Shown piece after piece: positions 25,413-33,179 of a stretch of 41,532 nt of DNA. Made by a program: the position numbers and the translations under genes. The DNA is from Bryobacterales bacterium. Its GTDB lineage: Bacteria > Acidobacteriota > Terriglobia > Bryobacterales > Bryobacteraceae. Every line of letters begins with the position of its first letter. Position 1 is the first letter of the stretch. The DNA lies in contig DAIDIH010000263.1 in the NCBI GenBank assembly GCA_027459465.1, positions 1 through 41,532 on the forward strand, in the 5' to 3' direction. The notes beneath the pieces are model-generated. The model searched no databases and had not been told where the DNA came from. It worked only from the letters and a program-made list of their open reading frames with translations.

Positions 25413-27119
25413 CTACGGCTCGCTGGTGGTGCTATAGACGATCTTTCCGTCGAAGATCGTCATGTCGACGCGCGCCGAATTCAGCTCCAGGGGCGAGGTC
25501 TCAAACAAATCCCGCGAGAGCACTACGATATCGGCCAGCATCCCGGCACGGATCTGCCCCCACTGCCTGTCCGCAAACGAGGAGTACGCGCCATCCACTG
25601 TAAATGCGCGGACCGCGGCCTCGACGCCGACCTTCTGTGCCGGCACCCAGCCTCCCGCCGGCTTGCGGTCCGGAGTAAGCCGGTTCACGGCCGCATAAAT
25701 TGCGCGAATCGGGTCCAAGGAACGCTCCTGAGGCCATCCGCTGGAGAACACCAACTTCGCGCCACCCGCCTCGAGCGAGGCCCATGGATAGGCAAATTTC
25801 AACCGCTCCGGACCCACGGCCCGCTCGAACGCATCGAGTGAGCCATCCAAAGCCTCCGCGGGCGCCGCCCCGCTGATCACGCCCAACCGGCCCAGTCGGG
25901 CCACATCGCCGGGCGCGATGGCCTCGATCCCGTCGATGCGCCATCTCGAGTCACGGGTTCCGTTTTCCCTCCGGGCGTATTCGTAAGCATCCAGCGCCAT
26001 GCGCACGGCCCGGTCGCCCGCGGCGTGGGTCACCACCTGCAGGCCCCCCGCGTCACATTGCGCAACCAGGCTCTCGTAGGCCTCCGGCGTCCAGTCCAGG
26101 CGGCCTGAAGAAGCGGGCGCATCGCTGTAAGGGGCGAGCAAGGCTGCCGTGCGCAGCGGGACGGAGCCGTCAAGAACGAACCGCGCGCCGGTGACGCGGA
26201 GGCGCGGACTGCGGTAGGTCTGCTTCATTTCGACGATGCGTTCCACGGCATTCGGCAGCATGGCCGGAGAGATGGTGAGGGCGAGGTTTACGCGCAGCGT
26301 CAGCTTCTTCTCCCGGTCAAGCTCGTCAAACAGAGACACCAGTTCGGCATCGCCGCCGGCATTGCCGATGCCCGTGATTCCGAGTGAGGCGGCGAGCTTG
26401 ATCGCCTGCTCCAGGGCCGCCAGCTTACGCGCTCGCGCCGGATCGGGAATCACTTTCGTTACCAGGTGCTGCGCGCTCTCTTTCAGGCAGCCCGTAGGTT
26501 CGTTCGTCTTTGGGTCCGTTACAATCTGCCCCTGGCCCGGATACCGGGTCTGCGCCGTGATTCCGGCGAGCTGCAGCGCACGCGAATTGACCCACGCGGC
26601 CTGCGCGCCGGCCGCGCGCAGAAAGACCGGCCTGTCCCGCACGACGGCGTCGAGATCCTGCCTCGTGGGCCACCGGTGATCCGGGAAACATTCGATTTGC
26701 CAACCAGACCCGGTGAGCCACAGATCCTTCGGGTGCGCCGCGGCATAGTCCCGTATCCGCGCTTGCATTTCGGCGAGCGAGCAGGCTCCCGTGAGGTCAA
26801 TCCCGCTCATCGCCAACGAACCGGCCAGAAACTGGGTTGCGGCCTCATGAAAGCCGGGAATCGCCAGCCGTCCGTGCAGGTCGATGACGTTCGAGTGAGC
26901 GCCCGCCTGGTCTGCGACCGCGTTGTTATTGCCGACGGCCAGAATCCGGGAACCGCGAATTGCCACCGCCTCGGCCCACGGGTCGCCCGGATCTCCGGTC
27001 CAGATTCTGCCGTTTTTCAGCAGGAGGTCCGCGTCGGCCGCGCGGAGGCGCACTCCGCCCGCAATGACGCAAGCCAGAAAGCTCAAGGCGACGGGGCCGA
27101 GCTTCCTATAATGGGTCAT
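25413..27119 (-). CDS. Exported YtcJ-like amidohydrolase homologue, metal ligands apparently lost
   Basis: A 568-aa protein with the overall pattern of the YtcJ/amidohydrolase-3 family: signal peptide, [18 protein letters not shown] near 87-90, [51 protein letters not shown] and a C-terminal [11 protein letters not shown]. By my reading the catalytic residues are substituted. The HxH after PGF reads A94-T-Q96; the histidine before AWVNS is Q173; the lysine before DGS is R313; the His of RIEH is G397; and the Asp of the SDAP motif is G461. Only H365 of the HAxGDR block remains. It is thus probably catalytically dead or altered, yet its frame is full length. The start at 27119 gives an export signal. 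It is divergent from gatB, with overlapping start codons. Confidence 0.85.
   Translation of the reverse strand: MTHYRKLGPVALSFLACVIAGGVRLRAADADLLLKNGRIWTGDPGDPWAEAVAIRGSRILAVGNNNAVADQAGAHSNVIDLHGRLAIPGFHEAATQFLAGSLAMSGIDLTGACSLAEMQARIRDYAAAHPKDLWLTGSGWQIECFPDHRWPTRQDLDAVVRDRPVFLRAAGAQAAWVNSRALQLAGITAQTRYPGQGQIVTDPKTNEPTGCLKESAQHLVTKVIPDPARARKLAALEQAIKLAASLGITGIGNAGGDAELVSLFDELDREKKLTLRVNLALTISPAMLPNAVERIVEMKQTYRSPRLRVTGARFVLDGSVPLRTAALLAPYSDAPASSGRLDWTPEAYESLVAQCDAGGLQVVTHAAGDRAVRMALDAYEYARRENGTRDSRWRIDGIEAIAPGDVARLGRLGVISGAAPAEALDGSLDAFERAVGPERLKFAYPWASLEAGGAKLVFSSGWPQERSLDPIRAIYAAVNRLTPDRKPAGGWVPAQKVGVEAAVRAFTVDGAYSSFADRQWGQIRAGMLADIVVLSRDLFETSPLELNSARVDMTIFDGKIVYSTTSEP
27107..27112 (+). 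promoter_or_regulatory. Possible -10 element for gatB
   Basis: A perfect TATAAT lies 6 bases before the first ATG of the gatB frame and inside the first codons of the divergent amidohydrolase gene. No clear -35 is found 16-18 bases upstream. Transcription from it would begin around 27118-27120, which would make the message almost leaderless. Confidence 0.4.
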
Positions 27120-27129
27120 GTCCTTTAGT

Positions 27130-28596
27130 ATGGCAGCGGAAACAGAGGAGTTGACCGCAAAATACGAAGCCGTGATCGGCCTGGAGGTGCATGTCCAGCT
27201 TGCCACGCGGACCAAGATCTTCTGTGCGTGCGCCACCAGTTTCGGAGCGCCGGCGAACACGAATGTCTGTCCGGTCTGCCTTGGACTGCCCGGCGCGCTG
27301 CCCGTGCTGAACCGGGCTGCCGTCGAAATGGCTGTCCGCGCGTCGCTGGGCCTCCACTGCCGCGTGAATCCCGTGTCGCGCTTCGCCCGCAAGAACTACT
27401 TCTATCCGGATCTGCCCAAGGGCTTCCAGATCTCTCAATACGACGAGCCGCTCGCCGAGCACGGCTGGGTTGAAGTTCCCGCGGCCGGTGGAGGGACCAA
27501 GCGGATCGGCATCACGCGGGTCCACCTGGAGGACGATGCCGGGAAAAGCATCCACGACGGATTCCGCGATAGCGCCGAGTACACCTATGTGGACCTCAAC
27601 CGCGCCGGCACACCGCTCATCGAGATCGTGAGCGAGCCCGACATCCGCACGCCGGACGAGGCGTACGCCTACCTCACGGCGCTGAAAGAGACGATGCAGT
27701 TCCTGGGCGTGTCGGAGTGCGACATGGAGAAGGGCCAGCTTCGCTGCGACGCCAACGTGAGCATCCGGGCCCGCGGCGAAACCAAGTTCGGCACCAAGGC
27801 GGAGGTGAAGAACCTCAATTCGTTCCGGTTCGCACGGCTCGCCATCGAATACGAGATCGTCCGCCAGGCCCGCGTGCTTTCGAGCGGCGGCCGTCTGGTG
27901 CAGGAGACGCGGCTATACAACGCCGATACGGGCGAAACCGTCTCGATGCGCAGCAAAGAGCACGCGCACGACTATCGCTACTTTCCCGAGCCGGACCTTG
28001 CGCCGGTGCGCATTTCCGCGGAGTGGCTGGAGGAGATCCGCGCCGGCATGGCTGAGCCGCCGGCCGAAAAGCGTGCGCGGTTCATCGCGACCTACGGACT
28101 GCGCGAGTACGACGCGCAGGTGCTGACCGGGAGCAGGGAGCTGAGCAACTACTTCGAGGCCGTCGTCAAAGCGTGCGGCGATGCCCGCTTGGCAGCCAAC
28201 TGGGTAACGGGCGACCTGATGGGCGCACTTGACGGCAAACCGATCGAGGAATCGCCGGTTCCGGCGGGCCGGCTGGGGGAACTGTGCACTCTCCTCGCGA
28301 AGGGAGAGATCAGCGGCAAGCTGGCGAAGGAAATTTTCGCGCGGATGGTGGAAACCGGAGACGCGCCCGGCGTGATCATGGAGAGAGAAGGTCTGCGCCA
28401 GATCAGCGACAAGGGGGAGCTGGACCGGATCGTGAATGAAGTTCTGGCCGCCAGCGCGAAACAGGTGGAACAGTACCGGTCCGGGAAAACCGCTGTCATC
28501 GGCTATTTCGTCGGCCAGGTGATGAAGGCGACACAGGGGCAGGCCGACCCGGCCGCCGTGCGGGAACTGCTCCAGGCGAAACTTAGCGCGCCGTAG
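27130..28596 (+). CDS. gatB: Aspartyl/glutamyl-tRNA amidotransferase subunit B
   Basis: Subunit B of the GatCAB complex, which converts misacylated Glu-tRNAGln or Asp-tRNAAsn to the amide form. The 488-aa protein shows [20 protein letters not shown], the cysteine-containing [49 protein letters not shown] and [17 protein letters not shown], all strongly conserved GatB blocks. The C-terminal tail domain (from about residue 340) ends with the YqeY-like helical part [20 protein letters not shown]. The ATG at 27130 is chosen because [17 protein letters not shown] fits the family; an in-frame ATG at 27118 would add MSFS. No Shine-Dalgarno is seen before either. The gene ends 6 bases from the end of the convergent typA. 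gatA and gatC are not in this window. Confidence 0.97.
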   Translation: MAAETEELTAKYEAVIGLEVHVQLATRTKIFCACATSFGAPANTNVCPVCLGLPGALPVLNRAAVEMAVRASLGLHCRVNPVSRFARKNYFYPDLPKGFQISQYDEPLAEHGWVEVPAAGGGTKRIGITRVHLEDDAGKSIHDGFRDSAEYTYVDLNRAGTPLIEIVSEPDIRTPDEAYAYLTALKETMQFLGVSECDMEKGQLRCDANVSIRARGETKFGTKAEVKNLNSFRFARLAIEYEIVRQARVLSSGGRLVQETRLYNADTGETVSMRSKEHAHDYRYFPEPDLAPVRISAEWLEEIRAGMAEPPAEKRARFIATYGLREYDAQVLTGSRELSNYFEAVVKACGDARLAANWVTGDLMGALDGKPIEESPVPAGRLGELCTLLAKGEISGKLAKEIFARMVETGDAPGVIMEREGLRQISDKGELDRIVNEVLAASAKQVEQYRSGKTAVIGYFVGQVMKATQGQADPAAVRELLQAKLSAP

Positions 28597-28602
28597 AAGG
28601 CG

Positions 28603-30408
28603 CTATCGCTGGTTGGCCTTCAGGATTTTCTTGCGCAGCCGGATGGATTTCGGCGTTACTTCGACGAATTCGTCGTCGCGGATGAATTCGATGGCCTGTT
28701 CGAGGTTCAGGATTTTCGGCGGCACGAGGCGAATGGCCTCGTCGGCGGTGGAGGCGCGCATGTTGGTGAGTTTCTTTTCCTTGACGATGTTCACGTTGAG
28801 GTCGCTGTCGCGTGCGTTTTCGCCGACGATCATCCCCTCGTAGACCTCCGTACCCGGCGTGACGAAGATCACCCCGCGCTCCTGCAAATTGAAAATCGCG
28901 TGGCCCGTCGTCTTCCCTGCCCGGTCCGCGACGAGAGAGCCGGTTGGCCGTGTCGCAATCTCGCCCTGCCACTCGATGTAGCCATGAAACAGCGAGTTCA
29001 TGATTGCCGTGCCCTTGGTGTCGGTCAGCATTTCGCTGCGAAGGCCGATCAGGCCGCGCGAAGGGACGTGAAACTCGAGCCGCACGCGGCCGGAGCCGTG
29101 GTTGATCATCTTCACCATTTTTCCCTTGCGCGCGCCCAACTTCTCAATGACCACGCCGATGAACTCCTCCGGGCAGTCGATCACCAGAAGTTCCAGCGGC
29201 TCGCTGAGCTTCCCGTCCACGTACCGGGTGATGATTTCCGGCTTGCCCACCATCAGTTCGTAGCCTTCGCGGCGCATCATCTCGATCAGAATTGCGAGCT
29301 GCAGTTCGCCGCGGCCCATCACTTTGAACGCGTCCGGTCCGCCTGCCTCCTCGACACGTATGCTTACGTTGGTCAACAGTTCCTTGTCGAGCCGGTCGCG
29401 GAGATTCCGGGAAGTGACGTACTGGCCTTCGCGGCCGGCGAACGGGGAGGTGTTGATGGTGAACAACATCGCGATGGTCGGTTCGTCGATCTGGATTTTG
29501 GGCAGCGGCGCGGGCGCCGTGGCGCTGGTTACCGTCTCGCCGATGGTGATCCCCTCGACACCGGCGATAGCGAGCACGTCACCGGGAAGTCCGACGGTCT
29601 CGTCGACGCGCTTCAGCCCTTCAAAGGAATACAGCTTCGTTATGCGCGTGTTGTGCATCGTGCCGTCGAGCTTGGCGATCGTCACATCGTCGTTCAGCCG
29701 GAGCGTTCCGCCGAACACGCGCCCGATTGCCAGGCGGCCCAGATAGTCGCTGTAGTCGAGGTTGGCGACAAGCAGTTGCAGCGGTCCTTCGGGGTCGCCC
29801 TTCGGAGGCGGGATCCGTTCGCGGATGGTGTCGAACAGAGGCCGCAGATCGGCCGAGCTATCCTCGGGGCTCCGCCGCGCGATGCCTGCTTTCGCGTTGG
29901 TGTAAATCACCGGGAAATCGAGCTGGTCCTCGGTCGCGTCGAGATCGATGAACAGGTCGTAGATCTCGTTCAGCACCTCCTGAATGCGCGCGTCCGGCCG
30001 GTCGATCTTGTTGATCACCACGATCGGGGGCAGCTTTGCTTCGAGGGCTTTCATGAGCACGTAGCGGGTCTGCGGGAGGGGGCCCTCGCTCGAATCGACG
30101 AGCAGCATGACGCCGTCGACGATCTTGAGCGCGCGCTCGACTTCGCCGCCGAAGTCGCTGTGGCCCGGCGTGTCGACGATGTTGATCTTGATGCCGCCGT
30201 AGCGGACGCCGGTGGTTTTGGCGAGGATGGTGATGCCGCGCTCCCGCTCGAGTTCGTTGGAATCCATCACGCGATCTTCCAGATGTTCGTTGGCGCGGAA
30301 GATGCCGCTCTGGCGCAACATGGCGTCGACGAGCGTGGTTTTGCCGTGGTCGACGTGGGCGATGATGGCGATGTTGCGGATACTTTCGTTGGTTGGGACA
30401 GAAGACAT
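28603..30408 (-). CDS. typA: Ribosome-associated GTPase TypA/BipA
   Basis: A 601-aa translational GTPase involved in ribosome assembly and stress adaptation. The G domain has [15 protein letters not shown] (G1), [10 protein letters not shown] (G2), [16 protein letters not shown] (G3), [10 protein letters not shown] (G4) and TNAKAG (G5 region). EF-G-like domains II, III and V follow, with [18 protein letters not shown] and [10 protein letters not shown]. The TypA-specific C-terminal domain contains [18 protein letters not shown] and [34 protein letters not shown] at 30408 is the natural start; the open frame extends further upstream without homology. It is divergent from rsmA (75 bases between starts) and convergent with gatB. 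Confidence 0.97.
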   Translation of the reverse strand: MSSVPTNESIRNIAIIAHVDHGKTTLVDAMLRQSGIFRANEHLEDRVMDSNELERERGITILAKTTGVRYGGIKINIVDTPGHSDFGGEVERALKIVDGVMLLVDSSEGPLPQTRYVLMKALEAKLPPIVVINKIDRPDARIQEVLNEIYDLFIDLDATEDQLDFPVIYTNAKAGIARRSPEDSSADLRPLFDTIRERIPPPKGDPEGPLQLLVANLDYSDYLGRLAIGRVFGGTLRLNDDVTIAKLDGTMHNTRITKLYSFEGLKRVDETVGLPGDVLAIAGVEGITIGETVTSATAPAPLPKIQIDEPTIAMLFTINTSPFAGREGQYVTSRNLRDRLDKELLTNVSIRVEEAGGPDAFKVMGRGELQLAILIEMMRREGYELMVGKPEIITRYVDGKLSEPLELLVIDCPEEFIGVVIEKLGARKGKMVKMINHGSGRVRLEFHVPSRGLIGLRSEMLTDTKGTAIMNSLFHGYIEWQGEIATRPTGSLVADRAGKTTGHAIFNLQERGVIFVTPGTEVYEGMIVGENARDSDLNVNIVKEKKLTNMRASTADEAIRLVPPKILNLEQAIEFIRDDEFVEVTPKSIRLRKKILKANQR

Positions 30409-30483
30409 GTAACTTTCATGGTGACATGGGCGGAAAAGATTGCGGTTTCTGCCGGGTTTGAGAAAGCTGGTAGGTTGAAACGC

Positions 30484-31236
30484 ATGGGCCGGCGGCTGGG
30501 ACAACATTTCCTCGTACGTGAGTCGATTCTTTCGTCGATCGCGGCGGCGGCGTGTCCGGAGCCGGGGGAAACGGTGATTGAAATCGGGCCTGGGCGCGGG
30601 GCGCTGACGCGGCATCTGCTGGAACGGGCGGGGCGGGTGGTGGCGGTCGAGATCGACCCGGTGCTGGCGCAGTACCTCCGCGAAAAATTCCGCGATTCGC
30701 CGAAGCTGGAAATCGTTGAAAGCGATGTTCTCCGCGCGGCCCTCGACGCCTACGGACCGGTGGCTGTCGCGGGGAATCTGCCGTATTACATCACTTCGCC
30801 TATTGTCGAAAAGACGCTGGCGCTGGGCCCGCTGCTTCGGCGCGCGGTTTTCCTTGTTCAGCAGGAAGTGGCCGCCCGCCTCGCAGCTTCACCTGGCACG
30901 CGCGATTACGGGTACCTTTCCGTAGCGGCCCAACTTCGGGCCGAAGTTACGATTCTGTTTCCGGTTTCCCGCGCGGCGTTCCGGCCTCCGCCGAAGGTGG
31001 ACTCGGCGGTGGTGCGTTTGCTGAGGCGGGCGGAGGCATCGTCTCCGGCCGAGGTTGCGGCACTCGTAAAGTTCGCGGGGCTGTGTTTCCGCCAGAAGCG
31101 GAAGACGATCCGGAACAATCTGCTGGGGACGTACCCGAAGGAACGGCTCGACGCGCTCCAGGAGGCGGGCCGGCGGGCCGAGCAGCTTTCGATCGGCGAG
31201 CTTGCGGCGCTGCATCGCAAGCTAGGCGGGGGATGA
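30484..31236 (+). CDS. rsmA: 16S rRNA dimethyladenosine transferase
   Basis: Also called KsgA: dimethylates two adjacent adenines near the 3' end of 16S rRNA during 30S maturation. The 250-aa protein has [11 protein letters not shown] at the N-terminus, the SAM-binding motif [27 protein letters not shown], the catalytic [11 protein letters not shown] motif, and the C-terminal [12 protein letters not shown] and [12 protein letters not shown]. The start at 30484 gives [10 protein letters not shown]; an in-frame ATG at 30418 would add 22 residues unlike the family. The 3' part (31069-31223) is duplicated 1.87 kb downstream at 32941-33095. Its last 15 bases overlap the end of the convergent efflux gene, whose stop codon straddles the edge of the duplicated segment. 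Confidence 0.96.
   Translation: MGRRLGQHFLVRESILSSIAAAACPEPGETVIEIGPGRGALTRHLLERAGRVVAVEIDPVLAQYLREKFRDSPKLEIVESDVLRAALDAYGPVAVAGNLPYYITSPIVEKTLALGPLLRRAVFLVQQEVAARLAASPGTRDYGYLSVAAQLRAEVTILFPVSRAAFRPPPKVDSAVVRLLRRAEASSPAEVAALVKFAGLCFRQKRKTIRNNLLGTYPKERLDALQEAGRRAEQLSIGELAALHRKLGGG
31069..31223 (+). repeat. 155-bp direct repeat, copy 1 (in rsmA)
   Basis: Encodes residues 196-247 of RsmA. By eye it matches 32941-33095 at 150 of 155 positions without gaps; all five mismatches lie in a short block in the middle. Together the two copies bracket the MFS gene in direct orientation. Confidence 0.93.
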
Positions 31237-32814
31237 TGGCTCAGCGGCGTCCGGCGTGCGCCGGCTGAGGCGGGCCCTCCGCATCAGGGCGACCAGGGGC
31301 ACGATGGCGAGAAAGAGCAGGCCCATGACGCGGAACGCTTCGACAAAGCTGAGCAGAGCCGCCTGCTGCTCGATGGTTTGGTAGAGGGTGGCGAGGCCCC
31401 GCTGGCCGGCCGTGACGGGATCGCTGCCGCCACCGAGGAACGCCGCACCGGTCTTCTCCAGAAACTGTCTTACGGCCAAGCCTCCCGGAGTGATCTGCGC
31501 GGCAAGCACCGATTGATGAAACTGCGAGCGCCGGGCCACGAAGGTGGTCACGAAGGAAACGCCCATGCTCGATCCCATGTTCCGCACGACGCTGTACAGG
31601 CTCGTCGCATATCCGGTTTCCGCCTTGGGGATGGGGTCCATCGACAGGGTGGTGAGCGGGACGAAAATAAAGGCCATGCCCAGCCCCTGGTTGATCTGGT
31701 GCAGGAAGATGTCCCATGTCCCGGAGTCCAGATCCATCTTCGAGTAGCCGAAGAAGGCCATGGCGGCGACCACGAATCCGAAACCCACCATCTTCCTTCC
31801 ATCCCAACCCTTGTCGAGCAGGTATCCGACGAGCGGCATGCAGAGGGCGGTGCCTAGCCCGCGGGGGCTGGTCCAAAGGCCCGCCGTCACGGCGGTCCAA
31901 CCGAGGAGCGTCTGCATGAACAGCGGCAGGAGCACGAGGCTGCCGTAGAGCACGAAGCCGAGCGTCGTGACCAGGCCGATGCCGCAAGCGAAGTTCCGGT
32001 ACTTCAGCAGGCGGAAACGGACGATCGGCTGCTCGATCCGCAGTTCCCGAATGACGAAGGCCGGCAGCATGAGGCCCGCGACAACGGCGAGCATCACGAT
32101 CAGGCGCGAGCCGAACCAGTCCTCTTCCTGCCCCTTGTCCAGCAGGATCTGAAACGCCCCCATGCCGACCGCCAGCATGCCAAAGCCCCAAAAATCCACG
32201 CGCATCGAACCCCGCCGGATATAGGGCGGATCGTAGAGAAACGCGGAGATCATGGCCAGGCTGAACAACCCGATCGGGAGGTTGATATAGAACACCCACC
32301 GCCACGAATAGGTGTCGGTGATCCAGCCACCCAGGGTCGGTCCGAGAATTGGCGCGGCCACGATCCCGAGCGACCAAAAAGCCATGGCCTTGCCCCGTTC
32401 CGCGCCCGGGAATTCTTCGAGGAGGACGGCCTGCGACAGCGGCTGCAACCCGCCGCCGGTGGTGCCTTGCAGAATGCGGAACAGGATCAGCACGGGTAGA
32501 CTCGGCGCCAAGCCGCAGCAGATGCTCGATACGGTGAATCCGGTTACGACCGTCAGCAGCAGCCGCTTCCGGCCGATGTAGTTGGCCAACCATCCGGTGA
32601 TCGGCAGGATCACCGCATTCGCCACCAGGTACGAGGTCAATACCCACGTTGCTTCATCCACCGTGGCGGAAAGGCTTCCGGCGATGTGCGGCAAGCTGAC
32701 GTTGACGACGGAAGTGTCCAGCACTTCCATAACAGCGCTGGACATCACCGCGATTGCGATCATCCAACGATTGATGCCCTGGCGGCTGCGACTCAGGTGG
32801 GTTTCCTTCGCCAT
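31222..32814 (-). CDS. DHA2-family (EmrB/QacA-like) drug efflux permease
   Basis: A 530-aa major facilitator with about 14 membrane segments, of the proton-antiport DHA2 family. Diagnostic motifs are AVMEVLDTSVVNVSLPHIAG in helix 1 (motif D1), GWLANYIGRKRLLL (motif A), LILFRILQGTTGGGLQPL (motif B) and the antiporter motif C region SLGIVAAPILGPTLGGWITD. A long loop near residue 460 (KTGAAFLGGGSDPVTAGQRG) is typical of EmrB. Gram-negative relatives usually have an EmrA-type adaptor beside them; none is present here. The gene is convergent with rsmA, overlaps its last 15 bases, and sits exactly between the two copies of the 155-bp rsmA repeat. This suggests it arrived or moved with the duplication. 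Substrate unknown. Confidence 0.92.
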   Translation of the reverse strand: MAKETHLSRSRQGINRWMIAIAVMSSAVMEVLDTSVVNVSLPHIAGSLSATVDEATWVLTSYLVANAVILPITGWLANYIGRKRLLLTVVTGFTVSSICCGLAPSLPVLILFRILQGTTGGGLQPLSQAVLLEEFPGAERGKAMAFWSLGIVAAPILGPTLGGWITDTYSWRWVFYINLPIGLFSLAMISAFLYDPPYIRRGSMRVDFWGFGMLAVGMGAFQILLDKGQEEDWFGSRLIVMLAVVAGLMLPAFVIRELRIEQPIVRFRLLKYRNFACGIGLVTTLGFVLYGSLVLLPLFMQTLLGWTAVTAGLWTSPRGLGTALCMPLVGYLLDKGWDGRKMVGFGFVVAAMAFFGYSKMDLDSGTWDIFLHQINQGLGMAFIFVPLTTLSMDPIPKAETGYATSLYSVVRNMGSSMGVSFVTTFVARRSQFHQSVLAAQITPGGLAVRQFLEKTGAAFLGGGSDPVTAGQRGLATLYQTIEQQAALLSFVEAFRVMGLLFLAIVPLVALMRRARLSRRTPDAAEPSSPA

Positions 32815-32940
32815 GCGGCTCGACAGGCTTATCCGGCCAGAAGAATAGCATGGCGCAGCGGGCGAGGACGTTCAGAATAGCTGGCCGTGCTTGCGCGGCG
32901 CGCGTGCGCGGGATGGCGGGCCGGGGTCACGGCATGGTTG

Positions 32941-33095
32941 AAGTTCGCGGGGCTGTGTTTCCGCCAGAAGCGGAAGACGATCCGGAACAATCTGCTGGGG
33001 ACGTACCCGAAGGAACGGCTCGACGCTCTGCCGGAGGCAGGCCGGCGGGCCGGGCAGCTTTCGATCGGCGAGCTTGCGGCGCTGCATCGCAAGCT
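32941..33095 (+). repeat. 155-bp direct repeat, copy 2
   Basis: Second copy of the rsmA 3' segment at 31069-31223, offset by 1872 bases and with five mismatches. Similarity fades abruptly at both ends, apart from a few matching bases just before the left edge. Confidence 0.93.
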
Positions 33096-33108
33096 TACCG
33101 CAGTTTGA
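32941..33108 (+). pseudogene. Truncated duplicate of the rsmA 3' end
   Basis: The frame here reads [47 protein letters not shown], then HRKLTAV and stop at 33106-33108. It is the last 50 or so residues of RsmA without the methyltransferase domain. It differs from copy 1 by two amino-acid changes (Gln to Pro, Glu to Gly) and a different tail (TAV for GGG). A GTG at 32887 could open this frame, but the upstream codons are Arg/Ala-rich and unlike RsmA. A functional product is unlikely. It fills the gap between the efflux gene and the TonB receptor. Confidence 0.9.
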
Positions 33109-33179
33109 CGGCGCCAGCTTGCGCGTCCGCGCTCGACTTCAGAAAGTCTTCAGCTTCAGGCGTCATACTGAGACATTCG

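Noticed and set aside
28900-30483. 528-codon upstream extension of the rsmA frame
   Set aside because: It is antisense to typA. RsmA homology starts at GQHFL just after 30484.
32941-33108. A second functional rsmA gene
   Set aside because: Only the last 50 or so residues are present; the SAM-binding and NLPYYI motifs are absent.
32850-33179. 110-codon N-terminal extension of the TonB receptor frame
   Set aside because: It crosses the rsmA fragment in the wrong frame and would bury the signal peptide that begins at 33180.
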